Shown in pieces: positions 8,887-16,117 of a stretch of DNA of 40,287 bases. The stretch is from DASYVD01 sp050693035 (GTDB lineage Bacteria; Actinomycetota; UBA4738; CALAEC01): contig JBOGWB010000094.1 of NCBI GenBank assembly GCA_050693035.1, positions 1-40,287 on the forward strand, given 5' to 3'. The number at the start of each line of letters is the position of its first letter. Position 1 is the first letter of the stretch. The notes under the pieces were generated by a model. That model was not told the DNA's origin and did no database searches. It saw only the letters and a list, made by a program, of their open reading frames with translations. The position numbers and the translations under genes were made by a program.

Positions 8887-9492
8887 ATGGGGCTCGCTCC
8901 AACCAGCCACACGGACGTCCTCCGAGAGACGGCGACAGCGCTGGAGGACGCCCGGGTCGCCTACGTGGTCTTCGGCAGCATCGCCACCAGGGCCCTGGGT
9001 CGGGAACGGCCCTTCGAGACCGGCGAGGACATCGATATCCTGGTCCGCCCCCCCGACGTTTCCCCGGCCCTCCGGGCATTGGACGAGGCCGGGTTCGTCG
9101 TGATCGAGCATGACCCGGCGTGGATCCACAAGGCGAAGCGCTCCGGCGTGACCGTCGACGTGATCTTCCGCGCCGGTGGCGACCTCCACCTCGACGAGGA
9201 GATGCTCGACCGAGCCGTACCCGCCGCCGTCAACGGCGTGACCGTCCCGCTGATCCCGCCCGAAGACCTCGGGGTCATCAAAGCCGTGCTTCACAACGAA
9301 CAGCGAACCTTCGACTGGTTCGATGCCCTGGCCATCGTGTCCCGCGAGGACGTGGATTGGGATTACCTGGTCCGGCGGGCGCGCCGGCACGGCGCTCGAC
9401 GCGTCCTTGCTCTCCTCCTGTACGCCAAAGCTGACGGCGCAGCCGTGCCCCAGGCTGCCATCGCGGACCTCCTCCGCGCCACGGGGACGTGA
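8887..9492 (+). CDS. Small nucleotidyltransferase (pol-beta fold, AbiEii-like), paralogue 1
   Basis: A 201-residue protein with the polymerase-beta nucleotidyltransferase core: FGSIATRALG near residues 29-38, the first two catalytic acids in GEDIDILVRP near 45-54, and the third in VTVDVIFRA near 91-99. A C-terminal helical part contains WFDALAI and DWDYL. It is clearly homologous to the protein at 10488-11141, sharing the DIDxxVRPxD, VDVIF, PEDLxVIKAxxHxE and WFDALAxxxREDxDWxYL blocks. The family includes AbiEii-like toxins and proteins that modify RNA or small molecules. The substrate here is unknown, and no obvious antitoxin gene is adjacent. The start is ATG 8887, just after AATATAT, with GGAGG almost touching it, so the transcript may be leaderless. 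It is divergent from gltB and convergent with the metallophosphoesterase. Confidence 0.75.
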   Translation: MGLAPTSHTDVLRETATALEDARVAYVVFGSIATRALGRERPFETGEDIDILVRPPDVSPALRALDEAGFVVIEHDPAWIHKAKRSGVTVDVIFRAGGDLHLDEEMLDRAVPAAVNGVTVPLIPPEDLGVIKAVLHNEQRTFDWFDALAIVSREDVDWDYLVRRARRHGARRVLALLLYAKADGAAVPQAAIADLLRATGT

Positions 9493-9508
9493 GGCCGCGT
9501 GGACGCCG

Positions 9509-10240
9509 CTACCGCTGCGATTGAACGCCGTCCCCGAGGCAATACACGTTGTAGCTGTGGCCGATCACGGCCTCCGCAACGTTGCGCACGTGGACACCGG
9601 CTGGGGTGACACCCTTCTCCGTTCCTCGGTGGGCGTGGCCGTGCAGGACCAGGTCGGCTCCCGCCCGGTCCACCGCCTCCGCCAGCAGATAGCTTCCGAG
9701 GAACGGATAGATCTCCAGGCGCTCGCCGGTCAACGTGGTCTCGACCGGGGCGTAGTGCAGAAGGGCCACGCGGAGGTCGGCCTCCAGCGCTTCGAGCGCC
9801 CGCTCGAGGCGCCTCGCCGTATCCTCCGTGTGCGCGACGAAGGCCTTCATCTCCTCCTCGCCGAACGGCGAGGCGCTCGCCCCCGCGAACCCTCCGCCGA
9901 ATCCCTTGACCCCGGCGATCCCCAACCCGGTTCCCTCGATGTCCAGAACGATTGACTCTCCCTCGAGCACGCGTACCCCGGCGTCCTCGAGCGACGCCCG
10001 GATCTCCGCCTGGTGGCCCGAGTGATAGTCGTGGTTGCCGAGAACGGCCACCGCTGGGACCGGCAGGTCGCGAAGCTCCTCGGCAACGACCTTCCCCTCC
10101 TCCATCGTCCCCCGTCGAGTGAGGTCACCTGCCAGCAGGAGGACGTCGGCGCGGTCGGCCAGGTCGTCGAACCCGCGTCGGGTCTTCCCCACGGAGTCGA
10201 GGCCCGCGTGCAGATCGCCGACCGCCGCGATCCGGATCAC
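9509..10240 (-). CDS. Calcineurin-like metallophosphoesterase
   Basis: A 243-residue cytoplasmic phosphoesterase. All the two-metal motifs are visible: GDLHAG near residues 8-13, LLAGDLTRRG near 34-43, the VLGNHDYH triad near 65-72, and the later VLHGHAHRGTE near 195-205. The substrate cannot be predicted; the family includes phosphodiesterases, nucleotidases and protein phosphatases. The GTG start at 10240 overlaps the stop codon of the upstream BON-domain gene by four bases (GTGA), so the two should be translated together. The gene is the third of a tight operon (nucleotidyltransferase, BON protein, phosphoesterase). A nucleotidyltransferase with a phosphoesterase in one operon suggests, but does not show, addition and removal of a nucleotide on a shared target. 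Confidence 0.85.
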   Translation of the reverse strand: MIRIAAVGDLHAGLDSVGKTRRGFDDLADRADVLLLAGDLTRRGTMEEGKVVAEELRDLPVPAVAVLGNHDYHSGHQAEIRASLEDAGVRVLEGESIVLDIEGTGLGIAGVKGFGGGFAGASASPFGEEEMKAFVAHTEDTARRLERALEALEADLRVALLHYAPVETTLTGERLEIYPFLGSYLLAEAVDRAGADLVLHGHAHRGTEKGVTPAGVHVRNVAEAVIGHSYNVYCLGDGVQSQR

Positions 10241-10491
10241 GGGAGGATCTCTTCTTGTCCGGGCTCCGGCTCGTCCATCACGGAGAGCTCGTTCATGACT
10301 TCGTATCCGGGAGCCATCTCTCGGACGACCTCCTCGACGGCGATCCGCCGCTCCGGTGTGACCACGGTTCCGGTGAGGAACACACGGCCACCGGCCACTC
10401 GTACATCCAGCTCGAGCTCGCCCGTCCGGGCGTCGGTGGCCAGGGCCTGCTGGATCCGACCCACGAGGTATTCGGGAACGTCGGCGGTCAC
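10237..10491 (-). CDS. Small BON-domain protein
   Basis: An 84-residue protein made almost entirely of one BON domain: IQQALATDARTGELELDVRVAGG, then VFLTGTVVTPERRIAVEEVV, with the usual alternation of helix, strand and the conserved glycine. BON domains bind phospholipid or hydrophobic ligands. This copy has no signal peptide, so it should be cytoplasmic or membrane-associated. The GTG start at 10491 has GGAGGG before it and overlaps the upstream nucleotidyltransferase stop by GTGA. Its own stop overlaps the phosphoesterase start in the same way. It is shorter than OsmY-type proteins and may be an adaptor for its neighbours (inference). Confidence 0.75.
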   Translation of the reverse strand: MTADVPEYLVGRIQQALATDARTGELELDVRVAGGRVFLTGTVVTPERRIAVEEVVREMAPGYEVMNELSVMDEPEPGQEEILP

Positions 10492-11141
10492 GAACCCTCC
10501 CCAGGCGACAGCTCGACCAGCCGGCGGACGGCATCCCCCGGGACGACCTGGTCCTGGGAGATGGCATAGCACAGCAGGCTCGCAACCCGCAGGGCGCTGT
10601 ACCGAGACGCCCGCGCGATCAGGTACTCCCAGTCAAGGTCTTCCCGGCGGAGGAGGGCCAGCGCGTCGAACCAGTGGCGAGGACTTCGCTCCTTGTGCAC
10701 GAGGGCCTTGATGACGATGAGGTCCTCGGGGGAGATCGTCGGGACCTGCACACCCTCGAGGTCCGCTTCGCGGGCGCGTCGAAGCATCTCGTCGTCCAGG
10801 ATCACCTGCCCGTCAGAGAGGAAGATGACATCCACGAGAACCCGGTCCTTGACCCCCTTGTACAGCCACCTCGGGTCGGTCTTCTGGGTGGCGAACCCAG
10901 CCGCACCGAGCGTGTCGAGGGCCCTGCCCGCGTCCTCCGGCCGTACGAAGACGTCGATGTCGTGGGTCCATCGAGGCCGGCCGTGGGCAGCGGATGCAAG
11001 CCCCCCCATGAAGAGGTGTGGAATCCGAGCGTCGCGCAACGTAGAGGCCGTGTGGCGCAACACGCGGAGGAAGACCTCTTCGCCGACCTCGGCTCTGCCC
11101 TCCCACAGATCCTCGGAGAGAGACCTCGCACGTTCGGGCAT
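10488..11141 (-). CDS. Small nucleotidyltransferase (pol-beta fold, AbiEii-like), paralogue 2
   Basis: A 217-residue homologue of the protein at 8887-9492. The active-site pattern is MGGLASAAHGRPRWTHDIDVFVRP near residues 37-60 (GG/S, then the DID pair), with the third aspartate in VLVDVIFLS near 101-109. The C-terminal part matches the paralogue (WFDALALLRREDLDWEYL). The start ATG 11141 was chosen over upstream frames because it begins just before the conserved region and lies within an open, non-conserved leader. It is the first gene of the operon with the BON protein and phosphoesterase, linked by GTGA overlaps. As with the paralogue, no antitoxin-like partner is visible, and whether this is a toxin, a tRNA- or protein-modifying enzyme or a housekeeping protein is open. 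Confidence 0.75.
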   Translation of the reverse strand: MPERARSLSEDLWEGRAEVGEEVFLRVLRHTASTLRDARIPHLFMGGLASAAHGRPRWTHDIDVFVRPEDAGRALDTLGAAGFATQKTDPRWLYKGVKDRVLVDVIFLSDGQVILDDEMLRRAREADLEGVQVPTISPEDLIVIKALVHKERSPRHWFDALALLRREDLDWEYLIARASRYSALRVASLLCYAISQDQVVPGDAVRRLVELSPGEGS

Positions 11142-11340
11142 CTCGAAGAACCGGTACCCTGGCAACCCCCCCGACAAACGGCGGGGTGCCGGCCGAAAGG
11201 AGGGACGATGCGGCCGAATCAGCCTGCGCGAACGGACCCGGGCAACAGGCAGGACGGCGTGGTGCACGGTCTCCCCCGTCTCTTGCTCCGAAGCGAGGAC
11301 GCCACTACCGGCGGATGCTAGGCTGCCGGCCGGTGGGTTC

Positions 11341-11982
11341 ATGACGACTGAGCAGACGAAGCCACGACTCCGGGGACGCCTCCATCAGGTGGCGTTCTTC
11401 GTATCGGTCCCCCTCGGGGGGGTGCTCCTCGTGGCGGCCGAGACTGCCGTGGCTCGGATCGCCAGCACCGTCTACGCCCTCACGCTGTCGGGCCTGTACG
11501 GGGTGAGCGCCGCCTTCCATCGAGGGGCCTGGGGACCGCGGGCGTGGGCGACGATGCGCCGACTCGACCACTCGATGATCTTCTTGCTCATCGCGGGCAC
11601 GTACACGCCCTTCGCCCTCTTGGTGCTTCCCTCCCCGTGGTCCACGACCGTCCTTGTCATCGTGTGGGGCGGCGCGCTCGCAGGGATACTCCTTCGGACG
11701 CTCCTCCCCGGCCTGGCCTCCCTGCGCAACACCCTGTACATCGTGCTCGGATGGACGGCTCTCATCACGCTCCCGGTGACGATCCGACAGCTCAGCCCGG
11801 CCGCGCTCGGCCTGCTCGTGGCGGGGGGCGTCCTGTACACCGCGGGAGCGGTCATGCTCGGGCTCAGGAAGCCGGATCCCGACCCCGCCGTCTTCGGGTA
11901 CCACGAGGTGTGGCACGGCATGGTGATCGGTGGCAGCGCGTGCCACTACATCCTGATCCTCTCGCTCGTGATGACCAGCTGA
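11341..11982 (+). CDS. Hemolysin III / PAQR-family seven-helix membrane protein
   Basis: 213 residues with seven hydrophobic segments. The metal-site and family motifs are present: SAAFHRG near residues 59-65 (the SxxxH motif of helix 2), LDHSMIFLLIAGTYTP near 77-92, and YHEVWHGMVIGG near 188-199 (the HxxxH motif of the last helix). Bacterial members of this PAQR-related family (YqfA/hemolysin III) are membrane proteins linked to lipid homeostasis; the hemolysin name is historical. ATG 11341 follows GGTGGG, and TAGGCT at 11319-11324 is a likely -10 element. It is convergent with the ABM-fold gene, with 4 bp between stop codons. Confidence 0.88.
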   Translation: MTTEQTKPRLRGRLHQVAFFVSVPLGGVLLVAAETAVARIASTVYALTLSGLYGVSAAFHRGAWGPRAWATMRRLDHSMIFLLIAGTYTPFALLVLPSPWSTTVLVIVWGGALAGILLRTLLPGLASLRNTLYIVLGWTALITLPVTIRQLSPAALGLLVAGGVLYTAGAVMLGLRKPDPDPAVFGYHEVWHGMVIGGSACHYILILSLVMTS

Positions 11983-11986
11983 ACCG

Positions 11987-12295
11987 TCAGTCCGAGGCCT
12001 CCACCACCTCGTAGTGGACCACGTTCGGCTCGCGCTCCAGGAGGTATTCGTCGTCCTCCGGGTAGTACACGGCGCGCTCGAAGTCTTCCCCCGCGAACCG
12101 CCGGATGGCCTCCTCGGACTCCCACAGCGAGATCAGGAGGAATTCCGCCTCTCCGCCCGAGATCCGCCGCAGGAGGAGCACACCCTCGTTGCCCGGGGTC
12201 GACTCGTACTCCTCGAGTCCGGTTTCGCGCAGGTATCCGACGTAGCTCTCGGCCTTCGAAGCCGGCGTGCGCCCTCGCCACATCCTCGCGATCAT
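11987..12295 (-). CDS. Antibiotic biosynthesis monooxygenase (ABM)-fold protein
   Basis: A 102-residue ferredoxin-like dimer-type protein. MIARMWRGRTP at the N-terminus and the middle block EFLLISLWESEEAIRRFAGED match the ABM family (strand, helix, then a WxSxExxxxF stretch). Family members are small cytoplasmic oxygenases or haem- and quinone-handling proteins, and the fold alone does not give the substrate. The sequence is acidic and the C-terminal strand (NVVHYEVVEAS) is intact. The start is ATG 12295 after GGGAGAGGTAGGG. The Rieske gene lies 63 bp upstream on the same strand, so the two may be co-transcribed redox proteins. Confidence 0.75.
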   Translation of the reverse strand: MIARMWRGRTPASKAESYVGYLRETGLEEYESTPGNEGVLLLRRISGGEAEFLLISLWESEEAIRRFAGEDFERAVYYPEDDEYLLEREPNVVHYEVVEASD

Positions 12296-12358
12296 CCCTA
12301 CCTCTCCCCCTTGGAGTTCTCGGTGCTGGCAGCGCGCCGGCCGGGGCGCGCCAGGCGA

Positions 12359-12709
12359 CTAGCGGACGTAGAGGATGCCCTCTCGCTCGACGACTCGGCC
12401 GCGACCGAGCGGCACGACCCGGGTGAGCGCCTTGTAGACCGGGCCCAGGCCGGGGATCTTTGCGTAGATGCCCTGGGGACCACGAACCATCCTGCCCGTG
12501 CGCACGTCGTACTTCGACCCGTGCCACGGACACACCAGGCATCCGTTCTTGTCGATCCGGCCCCGGGCGAGGTCCGCGTAGAGGTGTCGGCACCGACGGG
12601 TCACGGCGAAGAGGTGGCCGCCGGCGTTGCCCACCGCGTAGCGCCCAGATCCCGTGACCGCACCGGGAGCCAGCTCAGAAACGGGCCCAACTTCAGTCTC
12701 CCCGGACAT
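12359..12709 (-). CDS. Rieske [2Fe-2S] ferredoxin-type protein
   Basis: A 116-residue soluble protein with both Rieske ligand pairs: CRH near residues 40-42 and CPWH near 60-63, the order Cys-x-His then Cys-x2-His that holds a [2Fe-2S] cluster. It is followed by YDVRTGRMVRGP, which matches the ferredoxin component of ring-hydroxylating oxygenases and other small Rieske electron carriers. No catalytic oxygenase domain is fused. The start ATG 12709 has a strong GAGGAGG site 5 nt upstream; in-frame codons further upstream lie in the untranslated leader. The C-terminal stretch (IPGLGPVYKALTRVVPLGRGRVVEREG) is slightly longer than in minimal ferredoxins. Confidence 0.85.
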   Translation of the reverse strand: MSGETEVGPVSELAPGAVTGSGRYAVGNAGGHLFAVTRRCRHLYADLARGRIDKNGCLVCPWHGSKYDVRTGRMVRGPQGIYAKIPGLGPVYKALTRVVPLGRGRVVEREGILYVR

Positions 12710-12795
12710 CGTTCCTCCTCTCGTCGGGAATCCCCTCCGTGGATGGTACGTCGCGTGGCCGGCCGGCGAAACGGCGGCCATCTCCGCCGCCGCAC

Positions 12796-12849
12796 ATGTG
12801 AGGTCCCTCATGACCCTCTCACATCCATCTCACGAACCGCGGCCAAGCT
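12796..12849 (+). promoter_or_regulatory. Composite operator-promoter, copy 1 of 4 (for the secreted protein at 12881)
   Basis: Shared layout: inverted half-site, N4, then three direct repeats separated by N5, then N10 and a -10-like hexamer. Here the parts are ATGTGA, N4, CCTCAT (12806), TCTCAC (12817), TCTCAC (12828), N10 and CAAGCT (12844-12849). The direct repeats have an 11-bp period, one helical turn, as expected for OmpR-family regulators. The spacing is identical in the three other copies. Confidence 0.75.
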
Positions 12850-12880
12850 TTCAACGTCAACGACGGACTGGAGGGTCGAT

Positions 12881-13444
12881 ATGAAGCGTTCGACGAGGTG
12901 GGTTGCCGTGATGACCCTCGGCGGAGGGCTGCTCCTCCCCGCGGGCCCGGCCGGGGCAGAAGAACGTGTCTGCCGCGGCACCATCGGGGCGAGGACCGTG
13001 GACAACCTCCGCGTCCCGCAGAGGGCGACGTGCACCCTGAACGGCACGATCGTGAAGGGAACGATCAAGGTCGGGCGGGCCGCGACCCTGAAGGCCTACG
13101 GCGTCCGGGTTGTGGGAAACGTGCAGGCCGAGAACGCTCGAAACGTGGTGGTCCGAGGCAGGTCCAGGATCGGCGGGAGCATCCAGATCGTCCAGGGAGG
13201 CGCGGCGAGGATCGTTCGCAACCGCATCAACGGGGATATCCTCTTCGACGATCAGCGGAGGGCTCTTACGGCAAGGAGAAACCGGATCGGCGGCAACCTC
13301 CAGGCATTCCAGAACACCGGAGGCGTCACCATCACCAACAACCGCATCGATGGGAACCTCCAGTGCAAGGAGAACGTCCCCCGGCCGACCGGCGGCGGCA
13401 ACGTGGTACAGGGCACCAAGGAGGATCAGTGCGCGCGGCTCTGA
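12881..13444 (+). CDS. Secreted repetitive beta-helix-like protein, unknown function
   Basis: 187 residues with a clear signal peptide (MKRSTRWVAVMTLGGG, then LLLPAGPAGA before EERVC). The mature protein is a series of imperfect repeats of about 22 residues built on NRIxGNLQ or NRINGDI, as in right-handed beta-helix or bactofilin-like solenoids, and is very basic. Four cysteines (near residues 31, 46, 174 and 184) may form disulfides that cap the solenoid. I do not recognise a named family. ATG 12881 has GGAGGG 5 nt upstream. It is expressed from operator copy 1, the same element that precedes the two-component genes, so it is probably an output of that system. A GC-rich hairpin follows before the convergent response-regulator gene. 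Confidence 0.7.
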   Translation: MKRSTRWVAVMTLGGGLLLPAGPAGAEERVCRGTIGARTVDNLRVPQRATCTLNGTIVKGTIKVGRAATLKAYGVRVVGNVQAENARNVVVRGRSRIGGSIQIVQGGAARIVRNRINGDILFDDQRRALTARRNRIGGNLQAFQNTGGVTITNNRIDGNLQCKENVPRPTGGGNVVQGTKEDQCARL

Positions 13445-13475
13445 TCCGAGCGAGCTGACACGCCGGCACATCGAC

Positions 13476-13502
13476 GGCCGGGCCCCCCTGCGGGGCCCGG
13501 CC
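13476..13502. terminator. Bidirectional GC-rich hairpin between convergent genes
   Basis: GGCCGGGCCCC at 13476-13486 is perfectly complementary to GGGGCCCGGCC at 13492-13502 across a 5-nt loop. It sits between the stops of the secreted-protein gene and the response-regulator gene. There is no T-run, as is common in high-GC Actinobacteria. Confidence 0.7.
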
Positions 13503-13507
13503 GCCTG

Positions 13508-14176
13508 TCAGGACCCTCCGGGCTCCAGGCGGTACCCCATCCCTCGGACGGTGGTGATCCGTTCCGGGCCGAGCTTCCTCCTCAGGTACCGCACGTACAC
13601 GTCCACGACGTTCGATCCGGGGTCGTAGTCGTATCCCCACACGTGGCTCAGGAGCTGCTCTCTGCTCAGTACCTGGCCGGGGTGGCGGAAGAACGTCTCT
13701 GCCAGGGCGAACTCCCTCGCGGTGAGTTCGACAACCCGCCCATCGACGACCACCCGCCTCGTCCGCAGATCGAGCGCGCTGCTCCCGGCGCGAAGCACGG
13801 TGGGCTCCGAGGTTCGCTCGGTCCGGAGCCGGGCGCGGACCCGCGCGAGCAGCTCCTCGAACCGGAAGGGCTTCGTGACGTAGTCATCGGCTCCGCCTTC
13901 CAAGCCCGCCACGACGTCTCGAACATCCTCCCGCGCCGTGAGGATGATCACGGCCATCTTCGTGTCCCCCGCCCGGAGCTCCTGGAGAACCTCCAGCCCG
14001 TCACGGCCCGGAAGCCCCAGATCCAGGATGATCAGGTCGAACTCCCCGGCGCGGATCCGCGCCAGCGCCTGATCTCCATCGCCTGCCACCGCGGTGGCGA
14101 ATCCGTTGGCCCGCAGCCCCTTCTCCACGAACGCGGCGATGCGCTCCTCGTCCTCCACGATCAGGACGCGGTTCAC
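13508..14176 (-). CDS. OmpR-family response regulator
   Basis: 222 residues. The receiver domain (about 1-115) has the acidic pair in VEDEE, the phospho-acceptor aspartate in DLIILDLGLPG near residue 51, the TAR threonine/alanine region and the KPF lysine near 102. The winged-helix DNA-binding domain (about 125-220) has ELTAREFALAETFFRHPGQVLSREQLL, WGYDYDPGSNVVDVYVRYLRRKLG and the TVRGMGYRL end. It should be phosphorylated by the kinase encoded immediately upstream; the start codon overlaps the kinase stop (ATGA). OmpR-type proteins bind head-to-tail repeats about 11 bp apart, the spacing seen in the four operators of this locus, so this is the prime candidate to bind them, including its own operon promoter. 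Confidence 0.92.
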   Translation of the reverse strand: MNRVLIVEDEERIAAFVEKGLRANGFATAVAGDGDQALARIRAGEFDLIILDLGLPGRDGLEVLQELRAGDTKMAVIILTAREDVRDVVAGLEGGADDYVTKPFRFEELLARVRARLRTERTSEPTVLRAGSSALDLRTRRVVVDGRVVELTAREFALAETFFRHPGQVLSREQLLSHVWGYDYDPGSNVVDVYVRYLRRKLGPERITTVRGMGYRLEPGGS

Positions 14177-15627
14177 GGCGCCGCCTCGAGATCGTGGATG
14201 GGTTGATCGGCCGGCATGGCGATGGTGAACGTGGAACCCTCCCCCGGATTGCTGCTCACCTCTACCCGGCCGTGGTGGGCCTCGGCGATGGCCCGCACGA
14301 TGGCCAGCCCGAGCCCGGCGCCCTCGGAGGATCGCCGGCCGCGTCCCCGTGAGAATCGATGGAAGATCCGGGCTTCCTCTCCGACGGGGATCCCCTCCCC
14401 TCCGTCACGCACCCACAGGCGAGCTTCCCCGTTCCGAAGGGCCGACCCGATGGCGATGTCGCCGCCGTCACGCGTGTGCTCCACGGCGTTCTGGGCCAGC
14501 TGCATCATGGCCTGGGTGATGCGCTGGCGGTCTCCCACGATGATCCCCCGGCCCTTCCGTTCCAGCTGCCAGTCGCGGGGCCCCAGGGCCTGTGCCTTCT
14601 CGTAGACCTCCCCGGTCAGATCGGACAGGTTGACCGTGGCCAGGTCCAGGAAGTCCGGACGTTCGGCCTTCGCCAGGACGAGCAGATCGGTCACGATCCG
14701 CTGCATGCGATCGAGCTCGTCCATCACGAGGGCGAGCGTGCGCTGCCGCTCCTCGGGATCCTCTTCGAGGAGCTCCAGGTGCCCACGGATGATCGTGATG
14801 GGCGTGCGGAGCTCGTGGCCGGCCTCGTCGATGAACCGGCGTTGGGTATCGAAGGCCTCCTCCAGCTTCCCGAGCATGTCGTTGAAGGTGTTGGCGAGGA
14901 GCGCGATCTCGTCCCGTCCGGTCACCCGGATGCGACCGGTCAGGTCTCCCGCGGTGATCCCGCCGGCTGTGGCGGTGACGGCCCGAACGGGGCGAAGAAC
15001 CCCTTCGGCCACCCGCCACGCAAGGAGCGATCCCACCAGCAGGGTGGCCAGCCCCACTCCCGTGGCGCCCCACACCGCCGGCCGGACCTCGGCCAGCTCG
15101 TGATCCCGGAAGATCGCCGCCACGAAGACACCGCGGGTCTCTCCTTGCACCTTGAGGGGAACCGCGAGGTACTCGACGGTTCCCGCAGTCGTCTCCACGC
15201 GTCCCCGATCCGTGTCGGAGAGCTGCCTCCACCGTTCGATGAGGCGGGGGTCGCGATCGATCCGATAGGGAGGTTCCCTGAACGTCCGCTCGAATGGCTG
15301 CCCGTCGATGAACGTGACGAACGTCTCGTTGCGGCCCGGGACATTCCGCTGAAGGAAAACTTCGAAGATGCGGCCCACCCGGCTCCCGAACGGGGTCCCG
15401 GTGCGCGGGTCGCGTCCCCGGGCCAGCCGGCGCAACTCGTCCGCCTCTTGGGCCAGCGCGTCGTCGATGCGAGCATCGATCTGTGCGATGAGCACCTGGC
15501 GAACCACGAGGACGGCGGCAACGATGGCCGCGGTCATGAAGGCCACGTACCAGATGAGGATCCGGGCCCGGATCCCCCAGATCACCCGCGAACCCCGCCC
15601 GCGGTCAGTCGTCGGTGTCGTCTCCAT
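14173..15627 (-). CDS. Membrane sensor histidine kinase (HAMP-HisKA-HATPase)
   Basis: Domains in order: a membrane helix (ILIWYVAFMTAAIVAAVLVV), an extracytoplasmic sensor of about 135 residues (the stretch with RNVPGRNETFVTFIDG), a second helix (GVGLATLLVGSLLAWRVAEG), HAMP, a HisKA box with FIDEAGHELRTPITIIRGH carrying the phospho-histidine, and an ATPase domain with QLAQNAVEHT (N box), RDGGEGIP (G1) and GAGLGLAIVRAI (G2). It senses an outside signal and phosphorylates the adjacent regulator. The N-terminus is uncertain. ATG 15627 overlaps the upstream acidic-tail gene by 23 nt, while GTG 15585 lies 19 nt after that gene's stop and starts directly at VIWGIRARI, which also looks good. Further in-frame codons upstream lie in the low-complexity tail of the other gene and are unlikely starts. 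Confidence 0.9.
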   Translation of the reverse strand: METTPTTDRGRGSRVIWGIRARILIWYVAFMTAAIVAAVLVVRQVLIAQIDARIDDALAQEADELRRLARGRDPRTGTPFGSRVGRIFEVFLQRNVPGRNETFVTFIDGQPFERTFREPPYRIDRDPRLIERWRQLSDTDRGRVETTAGTVEYLAVPLKVQGETRGVFVAAIFRDHELAEVRPAVWGATGVGLATLLVGSLLAWRVAEGVLRPVRAVTATAGGITAGDLTGRIRVTGRDEIALLANTFNDMLGKLEEAFDTQRRFIDEAGHELRTPITIIRGHLELLEEDPEERQRTLALVMDELDRMQRIVTDLLVLAKAERPDFLDLATVNLSDLTGEVYEKAQALGPRDWQLERKGRGIIVGDRQRITQAMMQLAQNAVEHTRDGGDIAIGSALRNGEARLWVRDGGEGIPVGEEARIFHRFSRGRGRRSSEGAGLGLAIVRAIAEAHHGRVEVSSNPGEGSTFTIAMPADQPIHDLEAAP

Positions 15628-15919
15628 CGTCGGTGTCGTCTCCGTCGTCTCCATCGTCGTCGTCGTCTCCCGCGGACCGCGGGGCCGGGGGCGGAGCCGG
15701 CTGGGCGCCCGGGACCGGGACCTCGCTCGAGGAAGAGGGCCCGCCTCCGGCGGAGCCCGACCTCTTCCCTCCTCGCTCCTGTCTCCCCTCGTTCTCTTCC
15801 AGCACGATGGGGGGCACCACGCGCCGCTCTCGCGGCTGGAGGCGGTCGAGGACCAACTCAGCCCCGAGCCAGCCGGCTGCCGCAAGGGCCACGACCAACA
15901 CGATATTTCGTACGCTCAC
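15605..15919 (-). CDS. Small membrane-anchored protein with Asp-rich C-terminal tail
   Basis: 104 residues. One N-terminal membrane helix (NIVLVVALAAAGWLGAELVL) is followed by a basic juxtamembrane region, a Pro/Ser-rich linker and a C-terminus almost wholly of Asp, Gly and Thr (GDDDDDGDDGDDTDDGDD). The tail is encoded by a GAC/GAT repeat. I know no named family. The position before the kinase and regulator suggests an accessory sensor, for example a cation-binding protein (inference). The GTG start at 15919 was chosen because the -10 hexamer CAGCGT of operator copy 2 lies exactly 7 nt before it, predicting a leaderless mRNA. An ATG at 15955 lies inside the operator repeats, upstream of the predicted transcription start, and should not be used. 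Confidence 0.65.
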   Translation of the reverse strand: MSVRNIVLVVALAAAGWLGAELVLDRLQPRERRVVPPIVLEENEGRQERGGKRSGSAGGGPSSSSEVPVPGAQPAPPPAPRSAGDDDDDGDDGDDTDDGDDTDD

Positions 15920-15926
15920 GGGGCCC

Positions 15927-15980
15927 ACGCTGACGGCCTCCGGTGGGACACCCATGAGAACGACATGAGAATCCTCTCAT
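15927..15980 (-). promoter_or_regulatory. Composite operator-promoter, copy 2 of 4 (for the two-component operon)
   Basis: Read on the minus strand from 15980: ATGAGA, N4, TCTCAT (15970-15965), N5, TCTCAT (15959-15954), N5, TCCCAC (15948-15943), N10, CAGCGT (15932-15927). Spacing is identical to the other three copies. It drives the acidic membrane protein, kinase and regulator, so the system probably controls itself. Confidence 0.75.
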
Positions 15981-16014
15981 CCGAGGCCGTCCGGTGGGAG
16001 GGGCCCGCCGGCCG

Positions 16015-16068
16015 ATGAGAGGGTTCTCATGGCCGTCTCACCCGAATCTCACCCCGCGGGCAGAAGGT
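16015..16068 (+). promoter_or_regulatory. Composite operator-promoter, copy 3 of 4 (for the Ser/Thr kinase)
   Basis: ATGAGA (16015), N4, TCTCAT (16025), N5, TCTCAC (16036), N5, TCTCAC (16047), N10, GAAGGT (16063-16068). It faces away from copy 2, with 34 bp between their outer ends. Predicted transcription starts near 16075, leaving a leader of about 43 nt before the kinase start. Confidence 0.75.
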
Positions 16069-16117
16069 TCGAGGCGAAGGGGCCACGTCGGCACCCGGCC
16101 AAGGCAGGGGATCCCCA

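Noticed and set aside
11341..11982. Hemolysin/virulence role from the family name
   Set aside because: The sequence is a PAQR-related membrane protein; the name is historical and gives no evidence for a toxin.
15605..15660. GAC/GAT microsatellite as a CRISPR or phase-variation array
   Set aside because: It is a low-complexity coding repeat within the acidic tail with no spacers. Length variation is possible but not shown.
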